From Adiantum capillus-veneris (taxonomy: Eukaryota; Streptophyta; Polypodiopsida; Polypodiales; Pteridaceae): DNA of 64,000 nucleotides. The notes below the pieces were generated by a model, which worked only from the letters and a program-made list of their open reading frames with translations, did no database searches and had not been told where the DNA came from. The stretch covers positions 63,695,933-63,759,932 of the forward strand of contig CM043965.1 in NCBI GenBank assembly GCA_014529385.2. The letters are read 5' to 3'. Position numbers and translations under genes: made by a program. Every line of letters starts with the position of its first letter. Positions within the stretch are counted from its first letter, which is position 1. Positions 11,121 through 22,087 of the stretch are shown here, one piece after another.

Positions 11121-11121
11121 A

Positions 11122-11760
11122 TGTTGGACGGATACACCGCGACGGACGTCAGCACAGCGAGAACTCACCTAGCATATAATGTCAGCTAAGGACGAAGCTC
11201 GACCCGCAGGCACGTGGAAGAAAGCATAAGGTGTCAACCTACAGAGGTCTCTATCAATTGTCTAAGTCACAGCCTTCAAGAGTGCATAAGAGGAAACTTC
11301 CTACAACGCTTTCTAGAGCCGAACACCCATCAAACAATCTCAAAACACCATAGAACTTGAAGGAGATCCTACTAACACCATTAGGTCGCTCTCCCTAAGA
11401 TCTATGAACCAAAATCCCAACCCAAAACACCCGGTGCAAAATCACGTAGGATGTCTGGCCGAAATTTGCAGGTCTTCGTTTCTAAAATCTAAAGTGCCTA
11501 ATGTGTAGCTCTACTCAATGTGAACGGGTGGATATGCTGCAATGCAAAATCGGATAACATATGCTCACCCAATCACCAGATGAAGCTCGTAGAAGGAGCT
11601 TGCAAAATGGACTGTACGCGCGCAATGTAGGTATCGGCGCGTAGCTCTAGTCGAGGGAAACGCGATGCACTTCTCCGCACTCGATTCCGACCACCGGTGC
11701 ACACGTAGCGTCAAGATGAAGCTCACACTCTCTCTCGTACACAGTATGCTCACTCACAGA
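11122..11760 (-). repeat. 5' LTR of element A (outer edge not determined)
   Basis: The LTR's inner end is the TGTTGG at 11122 (minus ...CCAACA) next to the primer site. The sequence to about 11.76 kb is GC-richer than what follows and contains several CpG-bearing stretches, after which AT-rich DNA begins. A TATA-like GGTATATAT lies at 11816-11825. The partner LTR is outside the window, so the outer edge cannot be found by comparison; a CCAACA at 12480-12485 is one possible terminus. Confidence 0.6.
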
Positions 11761-13244
11761 CTTCAAAACTTGTTTTTTTTAAATGACAAAAGGTTTTTCA
11801 TTAAGGTCAAAAAGTGGTATATATGCCTTACAATTCTCAAACCCTAAAGTTCCAAACTCAACCAACTACTCCATCTATCTAGCAAAACTGGGATACAATC
11901 TGGAAACTTCTATAAGTCCCAATATTTACAAGGTGAAAAATCAGGTTTCCTCAATGAATGAATAATTACAAAAAAATGATAATCCTCCGAGTAGTTAGTC
12001 TCCGTGGGCTGTGTCCAGCTTCTAACAGTGGATTTGATGTGGGATTTTATATGACCTGATGCTTGTAGATTTACTATGGTATGAGTGGTGGTGGTGCCAT
12101 CAATGTGCGTAATGTTTGGTGTTGTGTGTCATCCATAGAGTCCAAGATATGAGTGTGTGCTTGTGCATGCTTGAGAGAACTTCCTACAAGATGCAAATGA
12201 GAAATGAACTTCAGGTTACAATTTTTGACTTATATAGTACTTAATTTTTTTTATAAAAAAATGAAATATTATGAAGCTAATAAAAATTCAAAAAACTTTA
12301 AAAAGAAAACTTTGACCATGGAACCACCAATTGTGCTACAAAAAATTACTTGGAATTACTATGTATGTTTACAACAAGGATAGAAAATTTGATAAAAAAT
12401 TATTACTAAATCACTTGGAATTTCTATGTATGTTCACAATAGAGATAGTGAATTTGACAAAAAATTGTTGGTTTTCTACCCAACATCTGTCGTTATGTTG
12501 CCTAGTTATTTTCTATTTCAAACTAATTTTGACTCTATTCTTCTTCCTCTCTCTTCCCACTAAAGCTCTATAGAAACAATTAAACATCTCATGTAGAACA
12601 TTGCTCCTTTTCCTCCACCTCCATGACATATATTTTTGAAGTAGACTGCTTTTGCTTAATAGTGTGAGTGCACACTTCCTTAGCTAATCTAAATTCCCAG
12701 TGAACGATACATGTTGAGTAAAAATGAACCACATGCAAAAAGTATGTGCTACAAACAAATATAGACGACTTTAGTTCAAATCCACAAGAAATTTGACTAT
12801 AGAGAATAAGTGTTTTTCCCATCATGTGAAAGGTTATGTGTATTTTCTCCCAAGCATCAACCATTTGGGATATGAAAGTATGGATTGCAAAATTTAAGAT
12901 GGAGAGTTCATCAAAGGTTATTTTTGTCTTTTCAAGTAGACAAAACAGCTTGTTGTCAACAGACTGCCACATGTGAGCAGTGAGCACCTTTAATTCCAAG
13001 GGCCATTTTGTTACCTTTGTAGGTGGTTATGTCCCACACCTTTTTTCCATCACTAAAGCTCATTGGGACATTGGGAGCCATAATAGCTTGAAATCAGATA
13101 CCTCACTTTAGTACCACCCCCCATACATGTTTTATTGGAGTGATCATGTGTGTTTTTTGATGCCTTCTTGTCCTTTGTTAGCTCCACCGCACTGCCATGG
13201 ATTGACACTTGAGAGAATGGACTCAAATTTTCTTATACACTCTT
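11761..13244. other. Spacer between elements A and B, with a short tandem duplication
   Basis: AT-rich DNA with no recognised gene. A direct duplication with period about 68 bp occurs at about 12349-12475 (both units share GGAATT.CTATGTATGTT and TTTGA.AAAAAATT). A 136-codon open stretch on the minus strand (12589-12999) encodes a His/Cys/Phe-rich sequence I do not recognise; it may be a chance ORF or a degraded retroelement piece. Part of this region may be the outer part of element A's LTR. Confidence 0.4.
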
Positions 13245-13440
13245 TGTTAGAGGATTTATTGAATGGGTGTCCACTTGTATCCAGACACACATTTGTACTC
13301 TATTACTTTTATGAGCTAGTGTAATGATACTCTATGTAATCCTGATTCCAGAGTAGCAGGTCAATTTTTTTATTTGTAATTCTATCATGATAATTGTAAA
13401 GGTCCATGTGAGCCGGCCATCGGCCATTTAGAAAGCCCTA

Positions 13441-13445
13441 GGTAT
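13441..13445. repeat. Target-site duplication GGTAT of copia element C
   Basis: GGTAT at 13441-13445 is repeated exactly at 18624-18628, flanking the copia LTRs. Five base pairs is the normal duplication length for copia integrase. Confidence 0.95.
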
Positions 13446-13672
13446 TGTTGGAATTAGGGTTGCAGAGAAACACACACAGCTTGGAGAAGACGAAGGAAGC
13501 TCAAGGCACACAATAGAGAATGTGTTACTTAGTGTGCAATGGAAAGATAGATAGCCCTAGAGTGATGGGCGTATATATAATGCACGGGGGAAAAAACCTC
13601 CTAAAGAGGTAAAAAATGCCCCGGCGGTCCTAGTGTGTTCACACACATCACTACCACATGTATATGGTAACA
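13446..13672 (-). repeat. 3' LTR of copia element C
   Basis: 227 bp, TGTTGG...GTAACA on the plus strand. It matches 18397-18623 except at 13610. It contains the same TATA-like TATATATA (13572-13579). Confidence 0.97.
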
Positions 13673-13684
13673 AATCCCCCCTGG
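13673..13684 (-). promoter_or_regulatory. Polypurine tract of copia element C
   Basis: The minus strand reads CCAGGGGGGATT directly upstream of the 3' LTR start, the expected place and composition for the plus-strand DNA primer. Confidence 0.8.
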
Positions 13685-13747
13685 AGTGATGCGGTGAACG
13701 AGAGCTGGCACATGAGTAAAGGGAAGTGCCATGCCCTGAGGACAGGA

Positions 13748-16312
13748 TCAGTCCACAAAGGGGAGTAAGCCCAAAGCTTTGCGGAAAGCTTCAAGATTCT
13801 CACGAGACAATGCCTTTGTGAAAAGATCTACAAGGTTGTCCTGTGTTGGCACATAAGCCAAGCTGATCTCTCCTGCTGAGAGCCTCTCCCTGACATAGTG
13901 GTAATGCACCTCAATGTGCTCTGTGCGAGCATGAAAAACTGGGTTCCTCGCAACTGCCAATGCGCTCTGACTGTCAGTGTAGATAGTGTTGGCAGTGTCC
14001 TGTCCAACACCCAAGTCAGCCATAAGGCGTCTGAGCCATACACACTCAACCGTAGCTGTGAAGACTGCCCTGTACTCAGCCTCACAACTCGAAGTGGCCA
14101 CAGTAGGTTGCTTCTTGCTCAACCATGATATACATGAACTGCCAAGCATGAAACAAAAACCACTTGTGGACACTCGCGTGTCAAAACAACCAGCCCAATC
14201 TGAGTCCGAAAAAGCATGTAAGTCTGGCGGCAATGATCCCCCCTTGGGATAAAACAAGCCAAGATGTAAAGTGCCACTAAGGTAGCGGAAAATCCTCTTG
14301 ACAGCCTGCCAATGCTTAGACCCTGGGCTATGCATAAATCTGCTGACCTGCGAGACTGCAAACTGAATATCTGGCCTCGTGTTGCCTACATAAATGAGGC
14401 ATCCAACAACAGTTTGGTAAAGAGTGACATCAGCAGGATCGCCAGCATCATGTAGACTCAACTTCAAACCTGTTTCCATGGGAGTGGCAATAGGTTTGCA
14501 ATCCTCAAGTCCAAACTTACATAGCAATGTCTCTATGTAACTTTTCTGACACAAGGCAATACCACCATCACACTGCTTAAACTGTATACCCAAGTAATGA
14601 TGCAATAGCCCCAAATATTTCATCTTGAAAGTAGCATTCAAATCAGCCTTAAATTCAGCAATATGTCTCTCATTTGGTCCAGTGATCAGCAAATCATCAA
14701 CATAAAGAACCACAATGAGAAATACATCATCCTCACGCTTTACATACAATGTGCTTTCTGTTGGACTGTTATGAAAGCCTCGTTTAACCAAATGAGTGTC
14801 AGCTTTCTCATACCAAGCACGAGGAGATTGCTTCAACCCATACAAAGCCTTCTTACATTTGCACACTTTGTCCTCTTGTCCTTTTATGACAAAACCGCGA
14901 GGCTGCGTTACATAAACTTCCTCAAATATGTCACCATTCAAGAAAGCAGTAACAATGTCTGATTGATGTACATCCCAACCAAAATGAGCTGCCAATGCAC
15001 ATAGAAAACGCACAGTAGTCATACGACAAGTGGGAGCAAAAGTCTCTTCATAATCTATGCCTTTTTGTTGTGCATAACCCTTTGCAACAAGTCGAGCCTT
15101 ATGGCGATTGATCTCACCATCCGGCTTGCGTTTCAACTTGTAAACCCACTTCGTACCAATGGCCTTTTTGCTAGGAGGCAAATCACATAAAGTCCATGTG
15201 TCATTCTCTATAAGTGCATCATATTCTGATTTCATGGCAGCAATCCAATTTTCTGAATTCTGTGCTTCATCAAAAGACAGAGGCTCCTCAACATCATGTA
15301 AACTAGACACAGCCAAAGCATAACAATCTGATGCATAAGATGCATGGCGAGAGCCTGAACGAGTACGACTAGATAAAGGTGCATCCAATTTACTGTCACG
15401 CAAAGTGTGCACCAGCCATTTTGGCATACCTCTAGCCTGCTCATTTTCAGCCCTTTCCTCATCAAGTACATCATGTACATCTGCATCAGTAATAGGCTGT
15501 TCTAAAACATTTTCAGAAACCCCCATAGGCTGTACATTTGCCTCATTGGAACTTACATTCGTATTTCCACCACTGAAAAGAGGCAACAAAGTGTCATAAA
15601 TGTCCTGTGAGCTTACATTACTGTCTCTAGTACATGACAGCAAGGGCTGAACAGAGTCTTCCACAAACACTACATCCCGTGAAACCAGAATACGTTTTGT
15701 TTGCGGATGATACAACCTGTAACCTTTGCTTTCAGCACTATAACCAACAAAAATACATTTGACAGCCTTATCATCCAATTTTCTGCGCTGCACTTGTGGC
15801 ACCAAAGCATATGCCAAACAGCCAAAAACACGCATGTGCTCAATAGAAGGTTTTCTATCATGCCATGCTTCATATGGAGTAATAGACTGCAAAGCTTTCC
15901 TAGGACACCTGTTAAGTACATAAGTGGCACACATGATGGCCTCAAGCCAAAAAGAATGCAGCAAAGCTTGACTTTTGACCATACATCGTGCCATTTCCGT
16001 TAGTGACCTATTTTTCCTCTCAGCAACACCATTTTGCTGAGGTGTATAAGGCACTGTACATTGGTGTTTTATCCCACGACTAGCCAGAAATGCATTAAAT
16101 TCATGAGACATATACTCCCCCCCTCGATCGGAACGGAGGGTGCCCATAGTACATTTTGAGACATTTTCAGCCATAGCCAAAAATTGTTTGAAGCACGTAA
16201 AAACTTCGAACTTCGCTTTAAGCGGAAATACCCATGCATGCCTGGAGTAATCATCAATGAAAGTCACGAGTACAGGTAATTGCCCAAGGACGGAGTTTGC
16301 ATGGGCCCACAA
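13748..16312 (-). pseudogene. Copia integrase core, reverse transcriptase and RNase H (element C)
   Basis: An 854-codon open frame. Integrase core: LVTFIDDYSRHAW, TLRSDRGGEYMSHEF (second Asp) and TPQQNGVAERKNR (Glu). RT: GTKWVYKLKRKPDGEINRHK, ARLVAKGYAQQKGIDYEETF, LNGDIFEEVYVTQPRGF, ALYGLKQSPRAWYEKAD and the catalytic LYVDDLLITG. RNase H: AFSDSDWAGCFDTRVSTSGF, TVATSSCEAEYRA, IYTDSQSALAVARNP. It ends at 13748, 66 bp inside the LTR. All of this is intact; only the entry is broken, because the upstream part of the polyprotein is in another frame until about 16268. Confidence 0.95.
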
Positions 16313-17421
16313 ACATCACTATGCACAAGCTGCAACCTGCATGTGGCCCTAACTGAACCATCCTTTGGAAACTTAGAACGCTGCATTTTACCCAGAATAC
16401 AGCCTTCACAAACATGTTTGACAGGTGCTTCAAGAGGCGGCAAAGAAGCAACCATATCAGATTTCTGCAAACGCAGCAAACTGGCAAAATTCAGATGACC
16501 AAAACGTGCATGCCAAAGTTTTGCATCTGAAATAGCCCTTGAATCTGCAACAGCATTTGCAAAATTTTGTCCACACTTGTCATACAAAGTGAGCTTATAC
16601 AGCCCACGGCACAAAAGCCCAGATGCAACAATTTCATCACCAAAACTGAGATCATGAACTGTACATCTGTCATCCACAAATTTGACTACAAGTCCAAGTC
16701 TAGCAAGTGCGGATACAGACAAGAGATTCTTCTTGATCCCAGGTACATAAAGTGCATCAACAAGTGTGAAGGAACTGCCATTAGCAGCAGTGAGCACAAT
16801 CTTTCCAACTCCCTGAACTGGATAAGAGGCGTTGTTGGCACAAGTGACTGAATTCCCATGAGGGACAGACTCGAGAGAGGTAAACAATTCACGATGTGAG
16901 GTAATGTGCTTTGTAGCACCACTGTCGAAATACCACACATGTGAATCTGCAGCAACTGACAAGCATGCATCATGGACAGCAGGATTGTAAGTGCACTCTG
17001 CGCTAAAAGCCCATTCTGCATCAACATCAGCATCACAATCTCCTTTCACAGAAGACTCAACAATGGCTGCATTTGTAGTGGAACCAGCATTTGCAGTGGA
17101 ACCACCCTCTTTCTTCTTAGCCTCTTTGGCCTTCAACTTAGGACACGACATGATCAAGTGATCATTGGCTTTACAATAATGGCAACGCATCTTCTTTTTG
17201 CCCTTATCACCAAAATTGCAAAGACGAAGTGCTGCCAGCAGAAGCATTAGGAACAGAATTTTTGCCACTCGCAGTAGAACCATAAGAAGTGGCTGCATTA
17301 TTGTTACCACCCTTTCTTTGAGAAGCAATAAAAGCCTGTTCAACTGCACGCTGCCTAGTCCTGTTTTTTCTAGAAAGTGACTCTTGCAACAGCAATGTGC
17401 ATAATGCATCAAACTTGACAA
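16264..17421 (-). pseudogene. Copia zinc knuckle, protease and integrase zinc finger (element C)
   Basis: The frame opens inside gag and contains CHYCKANDHLIMSCP (a C-x2-C-x4-H-x4-C knuckle), the protease motif WYFDSGATKHITS, the LSVSALARLGL-type linker, and the gag_pre-integrase HHCC finger (LWHARFGHLNFASL, then CEGCILGKM). It continues into the first catalytic Asp of integrase (LVHSDVCGPM) and then ends at a stop, while the integrase core continues one frame over. The break is at about 16268-16270, where a one-base loss inside a Phe-type codon (TTC to TC) explains the shift. Confidence 0.9.
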
Positions 17422-18034
17422 CTTCAGGATTTCCTTGGGTCATGAGTCTCCAAGTACTAGCAAAAGTCTGATAGGAATCTGGTAAGGCATCAAGAACAGT
17501 CTGCACAAGGGAACTGTCCGAAATGACTTCACCTGCAGAAATGAGTTGCTCATTGATATCCTTGACACTAGCAAGGAAAGTGTCCATATCATCTTCCTCA
17601 TGCATAATCTTCGACTCTAGCTCTTTACGCAGCAAAGCAATTTTAGCCTCATTGCGGCTTGCATAAAGACCAGCTAGAATATCCCAAGCCTGTTTTGCAG
17701 ATTTTGCTGAACGGATGTGAGGAATAATGGTGCGCTTCACAGACAACGCAATCAATGCATGAGCCTGCGCATCCTTAACATCCCAACGAGCTTGTTCTGC
17801 CGTAGGCAAAACAACTCTAACAGCTGCAATCCTTGCAGCAAGACCTGCAACATCCTCAACATCGCCTACATCTTCAGAACCAGGACGTACATCAATGCCG
17901 TGCACAATGTTCCAGACACCTTTTGACACAAGAACATGTTGCATCATATAAGCCCACATAGGGTAGTTGTCCCCATCCAACCTGTCCTCAGCAGCAAACA
18001 TCTTGAACACATCTGTGTTGTTGTTGCCAGCCAT
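17207..18034 (-). pseudogene. Copia gag capsid region (element C)
   Basis: I start it at Met 18034 (MAGNNNTDVFKMFAAEDRLD), where an acidic gag-like sequence begins; the frame is open upstream to 18094 but that part looks like leader. The capsid has the plant copia (UBN2/Retrotran_gag) landmarks: NYPMWAYMMQHVLVSKGVW, AWDILAGLYASRNEAKIALL, RKELESKIMHEEDDMDTFLA, DALPDSYQTFAS. The frame closes at 17207 just after a TTTT run, while the knuckle continues in another frame. This could be a one-base indel or, less likely, a real gag/pol recoding site. Confidence 0.9.
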
Positions 18035-18382
18035 GGTAAATGCTGCACCTGATGTGAAAACTGCTCGAAAATAGGAGAAATGGAGCGGGAACAACTTGTG
18101 CTATATAGCAAAAACCGTAGAAGACTATAAGGCACCTGTTATGCAGAAAACGGCACTGACAGAAAATCCGCACAAAATGACGAAATAGCCTGTGCAGTAC
18201 TGCCCGTAGTGGAAACAGAGGCCGAAATGAGCCCAAATCAAAATTCTGAGCAGACCCGGTTCTTAGAGCTCACCCAAAATATTTATCGACCTGCGAACGC
18301 TCGCCAAAGCTCACTGAAATCGGAGAAAGTGAGCAGGCGTGTGCTGGAGCAGCTGGCGACTAAGCCCGGGAGGACGTGACCT

Positions 18383-18394
18383 GCTCTGATACCA
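18383..18394 (-). promoter_or_regulatory. Primer binding site, initiator Met-tRNA (element C)
   Basis: The minus strand reads TGGTATCAGAGC two bases inside the 5' LTR, the standard plant copia primer site complementary to initiator tRNA-Met. Confidence 0.95.
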
Positions 18395-18396
18395 AT

Positions 18397-18623
18397 TGTT
18401 GGAATTAGGGTTGCAGAGAAACACACACAGCTTGGAGAAGACGAAGGAAGCTCAAGGCACACAATAGAGAATGTGTTACTTAGTGTGCAATGGAAAGATA
18501 GATAGCCCTAGAGTGATGGGCGTATATATAATGCACGGGGGAAAAAACCTCCTAAAGAGGGAAAAAATGCCCCGGCGGTCCTAGTGTGTTCACACACATC
18601 ACTACCACATGTATATGGTAACA
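18397..18623 (-). repeat. 5' LTR of copia element C
   Basis: 227 bp between the primer site and the GGTAT duplication, identical to the 3' LTR except one base. The left part on the minus strand (U3) has a TATA-like TATATATA at 18523-18530, about 94 bp from the LTR start, in the right place to drive minus-strand transcription. Confidence 0.97.
18521..18532 (-). promoter_or_regulatory. TATA box of copia 5' LTR
   Basis: The minus strand reads ATTATATATACG within a GC-containing context (GGGGG upstream, GCCC downstream). It is the only TATA-like site in the LTR. Its function as the transcription start signal is inferred from position. Confidence 0.6.
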
Positions 18624-19332
18624 GGTATAAAGGTTAGTAACTTTAATGTGAAAAAAGGCTTATCTTTAGAGAAGAAAAGAGCTCTGTTGTACGTACACTC
18701 AAGCAACTACGAAGCTCCAACTTGTAATCATCACAACTAATGATTGGGTAATCCGATTTCAATCTTGAAACTTGCATTGTGTTCCTATTTCCATGCTCTT
18801 TCATTCAAATTTAAGCATTGTCACTTTTGGGGTGGTTTGCAACTACGCATTAGTGAGCTTTAATTACAGATTTGAGAGCTTAAATCACTATTTTTTGATG
18901 TTTTGACCATAGGAGGGTGTTCTTAGACCATAGGGTGACACTTTTGGTATGCTCTATTGTAGGTTTTTAGGACATTTTTCATGATGGATCGTGATTTTGG
19001 TACCTTCCTAGATTGCGACCTGACTTGATAGGATAGTGCCCTAGGTGTCTTAGACCTCCTCCTGAAGTTTTTTTGGTTGCATTTCGAGTCAGTTCAAGTG
19101 GCAAAATGGTGTGATGACCTAGAGCAGTGAGAAAGGACATAAGCAGATTTCCCTCATCATTGAGTGGTGGTTTGCTTGCTGAGTTAGTGTGTTTGCTTGT
19201 TAGCTACACTTCTTGAGATTGACAACCTCAAAGAGTCTCTATGCCCAATCTGAGTCACTTCCCTAAGTATTGACATTATATTAGTGCCAAATAGCTATTC
19301 TATAAATGTCCATCATGACAACCTACTAACAT

Positions 19333-19350
19333 TGGCACCGTTGCCGCGGA
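19333..19350 (+). promoter_or_regulatory. Primer binding site, Asp-tRNA type (element B)
   Basis: TGGCACCGTTGCCGCGGA one base after the LTR end CTAACA. It differs from the plant Asp-tRNA complement at two positions, a different pair from element A except for the shared A in TGGCACC. Confidence 0.85.
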
Positions 19351-19599
19351 TAATGATCCTCAGATGGTGAGTGACCTAGTGCGTATTTAGAGCGTTCATT
19401 TTTTAAGATTTGTCTCTCCATTCCATTTACACCTTAGCAATGAAGCAGCTAGACACGAGGTTTAGTGCTTAATAGAGTCTAGAAGTCGAGGACTTGCTAA
19501 GACTATTCTTGAGAGGTAAAGAGATTTTTGAGTGAGATAGCCAAAAGCATTTTATTCTCCTATTTTCTCGTTACTTTTAGAGTGTTATACCGTTTTTAA

Positions 19600-20916
19600 C
19601 ACTAGGTTGGTAACCTAACAGGACATAAAAGTGTCCTTTCAGGGTTTTGAAAAAAACCTCCAAAACCATAGTAGATCCACTCATTTTGTAAAATCCTTTC
19701 ATGAGGTTATAGTTCAAGGCCTACTAAGCATGGAAAAAATAAGAAACTTGTAAAATTTCTCATCTTTTGGTCACACCAAGCCTCCAAAGTTGATGGACCA
19801 GTGAATTTTCATCAAAACAGTCATTTCTTACGTTTTGTTGCATAAAAATAAGATCAGGGATTTTTGTAGGACTTGAGATAAATTCCCTAGTTAACTTCAA
19901 TGGGTTGGTGATCAGAACATATGATTGCTTCTCACTCGCTATTTTTGTTTTGCCAAAATAAATAGGTACAAAAAAGTTGAATTTTTACCATTCTGCAAAC
20001 CTATCATCAAAGTTTCTATAGCCACGCTCAATACAAATAATATATGCATGTTTTCTTAGTTTCCTATTGTCCTTTATGTTCATAAGGAGCCATGGAGCAT
20101 ATCAAAAGAATAATACATCTCTTACCAAGGGGAATCTTGGGGACAAAGATGAAGTGTTAAATACAGCAAACATGAAAAAACTAGGTTGAACATTATGAGT
20201 TGTAGAATCCCATAGAAACTATTCAATATCTAGCCAAATTTGATCCTTATGACTAGATATGGTTACTACCTACAAAATGCATGTAGTTGTCACAAGAAAC
20301 TAACAATATTGAAAAAGCTATACTTGATATACTAGAATGTTTCGTTTTCTTCCATAATGAAAAAATCAACCATCGTTGTGTACTATGCAAAATAGGGTAT
20401 TAGGTGCCCCAAAACTCAAGGAATGTTAGCTTTATGTTACAATATGCGACATAGAAAATCAAAAATGAATTTGGATATCATGAAATCCACCAAAAAATCA
20501 TAGAAGAGCTAAAATTGGCTAAAAAACAGGATTTGACAATTTTTGTAATTTGGTCATAACTTACAACTTTAATATTTATTTCTCCCTAGAAGCATCAGGA
20601 CATGTTGAGGACTACTAAGATAGTTCTCTAGCATTATAGACCTCACAAACATGAATTCTAGAGTGGTATAGTTGCAAAAAGTTGAAAAAAGCCAAAAACA
20701 GGACCCGTTTTTTCACACAGTTTAGGTTGTGAAATGTTGTGCAAGGACAATGTTAAAGATGGAATTGATATTCCAAAAAAATGTCGAGTTTTTTTCAGCT
20801 CATGAGACAACTTTCTAGATAGATAGCACCTCAAAATCCATTTTGAAACTCTTGACATAATTCAAGGAAAATGGTCACTTCACAGGACATAAAAGTGTCC
20901 CATTACCAGCCTAGTG
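19600..20916. mobile_element. 1.3-kb inverted-repeat element flanked by TTAA, inside the leader of element B
   Basis: The left end CACTAGGTTGGTAA (19600) is matched in inverted orientation at the right end (complement of TTACCAGCCTAGTG, ending 20916) with one mismatch in 14. Just inside each end is a small hairpin GGACA-TAAAAG-TGTCC (about 19621-19636 and 20885-20900). TTAA lies immediately outside both ends (19596-19599, 20917-20920). No transposase is seen within, so it is a non-autonomous DNA element. A TTAA duplication suggests a piggyBac- or Sola3-type mobiliser. The CACTA start is a coincidence I do not trust, because the 3-bp flanks do not match. Confidence 0.65.
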
Positions 20917-21059
20917 TTAACTTTATTTTGTACCGTTCTATTTGTTTTTGTTTCAAGTTTCATTTCAATACTTAGGAGTAGGGTAGGTAGAAACTACCAC
21001 CATAAAATTTGGGCTGAAAGATTAGAGAAGGAAAGGATGAAAATCATATTTTGCCCGAA

Positions 21060-22087
21060 ACAACCATAACTCTAAAAATCTAAAAATTTGATGGTAGAGA
21101 CTTCAAAAGTGATCCAAATTCAAAACATTCTGGATCAAGGGCATTAGAAAACTCTCTAGAAGCAATTTGGAAAGTTTGGCCAATTTTTGTGAAGGAACAT
21201 GGATCACGATCCATGACCCTCAGAGAGCATGATTGCAGAAAAGTCATCAGTGACACTATGCGAGTGGGACGTTGCTCTGATCAAGTTTTCTTGAAAGAAA
21301 AACTCAAAAATCACATCAAAACTGGTTGATAGGAAAAAAACAGCAAAACAGGCATTTCATACACAAAATTTGGGGGTTTTCAACTTTTTGGGATCCAAAT
21401 GAAAAAAGAAGTGAAAATATGACATCCACAGAGTGCGTGCATACTACTGACCAAATTTCATGTTGAGATATAGTGGAACATGGATCCAGATCCATGTCTC
21501 CCTTGACTATTTTGAGCTGAGATTTGACCAGTAGATAGCTTATATCATTTGGAACAACTTTCCCAATAGGCACCATAGCAAAAAACTGAAAAAATTGGGT
21601 CAAAATAGCCAAACATGGAAACTAGTCCAAATCACAGGGCAGACAGAAAAACTTTCTTTTGAATGAGAAAAAGTTGTCTAAATTCCAAAAAAAGTGATGG
21701 AGTAGACTACTGATACAGTCAGTAATCAGTAAGCCAAATTTGGTGTTCAGATCTGATGGAACATGGATTGCGATTCATATCCCCCATCAAGATTTTTGGT
21801 TGAGATTTTACCAGTAAGATAGACATAGGCAAACACTTTTCCCAAAAGAACCATTGCCAAAAAAGTTGTAGAAAGTGGTCAAAAGAAAAAAAAACAGAAC
21901 ATTGTCAAAACTGTCACAGCAGACTGAAGATTTCAACTTTGGTTGGGCAAAATTAATCGAAATTTAAAAATTTCTTCATGACTAGGCTACAAACATCACA
22001 AGCTATCAACACACCAGAATTTAGATCCAAAAGTGATGCAACATGGATTGTGATCCATGTCCCCCTGTCATAAACTGAGACCAAAAA
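21060..22087 (+). repeat. Four ~281-bp tandem units, each centred on a palindrome (leader of element B)
   Basis: ACATGGATC-NN-GATCCATGT palindromes begin at 21197, 21478, 21761 and 22041, spaced 281, 283 and 280 bp. The 21478-21497 copy is perfect (9-bp arms, 2-nt centre); the others have one to four changes. Flanks repeat too: a CCAAATTT..GTT.AGAT stretch before and a TTGAGATTT.ACCAGTA stretch after. This lies just upstream of gag, as in element A, but the palindrome sequence is unrelated to A's. Confidence 0.85.

Larger units (their letters stand above)
1..11121 (-). mobile_element. Ty3/gypsy element A, internal region, truncated by the window edge
   Basis: Reading the minus strand from 11121 down to 1, the order is primer binding site, long leader with palindromes, gag with Retrotrans_gag core and zinc-knuckle relic, retropepsin-like ORF, RT, RNase H, integrase, and a further retropepsin-like relic. 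PR-RT-RH-INT order is diagnostic of Ty3/gypsy. The Asp-tRNA-type primer site and the 1.8-kb leader fit the Tat/Athila side of the family. The coding region carries several nonsense codons and frameshifts, so the copy is not autonomous. The 3' LTR lies outside the window. Its gag and protease are clearly related to those of element B (13245-26.7 kb). Confidence 0.9.
13446..18623 (-). mobile_element. Full-length young Ty1/copia retrotransposon (element C), minus strand
   Basis: A 5178-bp element with 227-bp LTRs differing at one base (T at 13610, G at 18561), a perfect 5-bp target duplication, an initiator-Met primer site, and polyprotein order gag - zinc knuckle - protease - integrase - RT - RNase H. 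INT before RT is the copia signature. LTR identity of 226/227 means recent insertion. The coding region nevertheless has two frame changes (near 17.21 kb and near 16.27 kb), so it is either freshly damaged, mobilised in trans, or carries sequencing errors at short homopolymers. Confidence 0.97.
13245..19331 (+). repeat. 5' LTR of element B, split by copia element C
   Basis: It starts TGTTAG (13245) and ends CTAACA (19331), perfect 6-bp inverted ends. It is followed by the primer site. Removing copia (13446-18623) and one GGTAT gives a 904-bp LTR. A second, inverted copy of the same LTR lies at 46180-47079 (900 bp) with the same ends and is collinear over its whole length, including the segment now split by copia, which confirms both the LTR limits and the nested insertion. 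Confidence 0.9.

Noticed and set aside
11122-12485. Exact 5' LTR of element A ending at CCAACA 12485
   Set aside because: Inverted 6-bp ends alone are weak. The other LTR is outside the window, so the end is left open.
12589-12999. 136-codon minus-strand ORF as a gene
   Set aside because: No motif, no context and low-complexity His/Cys/Phe-rich reading in AT-rich DNA; likely chance or a relic.
13898-16851. Plus-strand ORFs opposite the copia polyprotein
   Set aside because: Shadow frames of a well-supported minus-strand gene. The same holds for frames opposite element A and element J pol.
17207-17225. Programmed gag/pol frameshift in copia C
   Set aside because: Plant copia elements usually have one continuous ORF, and a second unrelated frame change exists near 16.27 kb, so damage or sequencing error is more likely. 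Not excluded.
19600-20916. TTAA element as a CACTA transposon because it starts CACTAGG
   Set aside because: The 3-bp flanks TAA and TTA are not direct repeats, while TTAA on both sides is consistent. No CACTA-type subterminal repeats or transposase are present.
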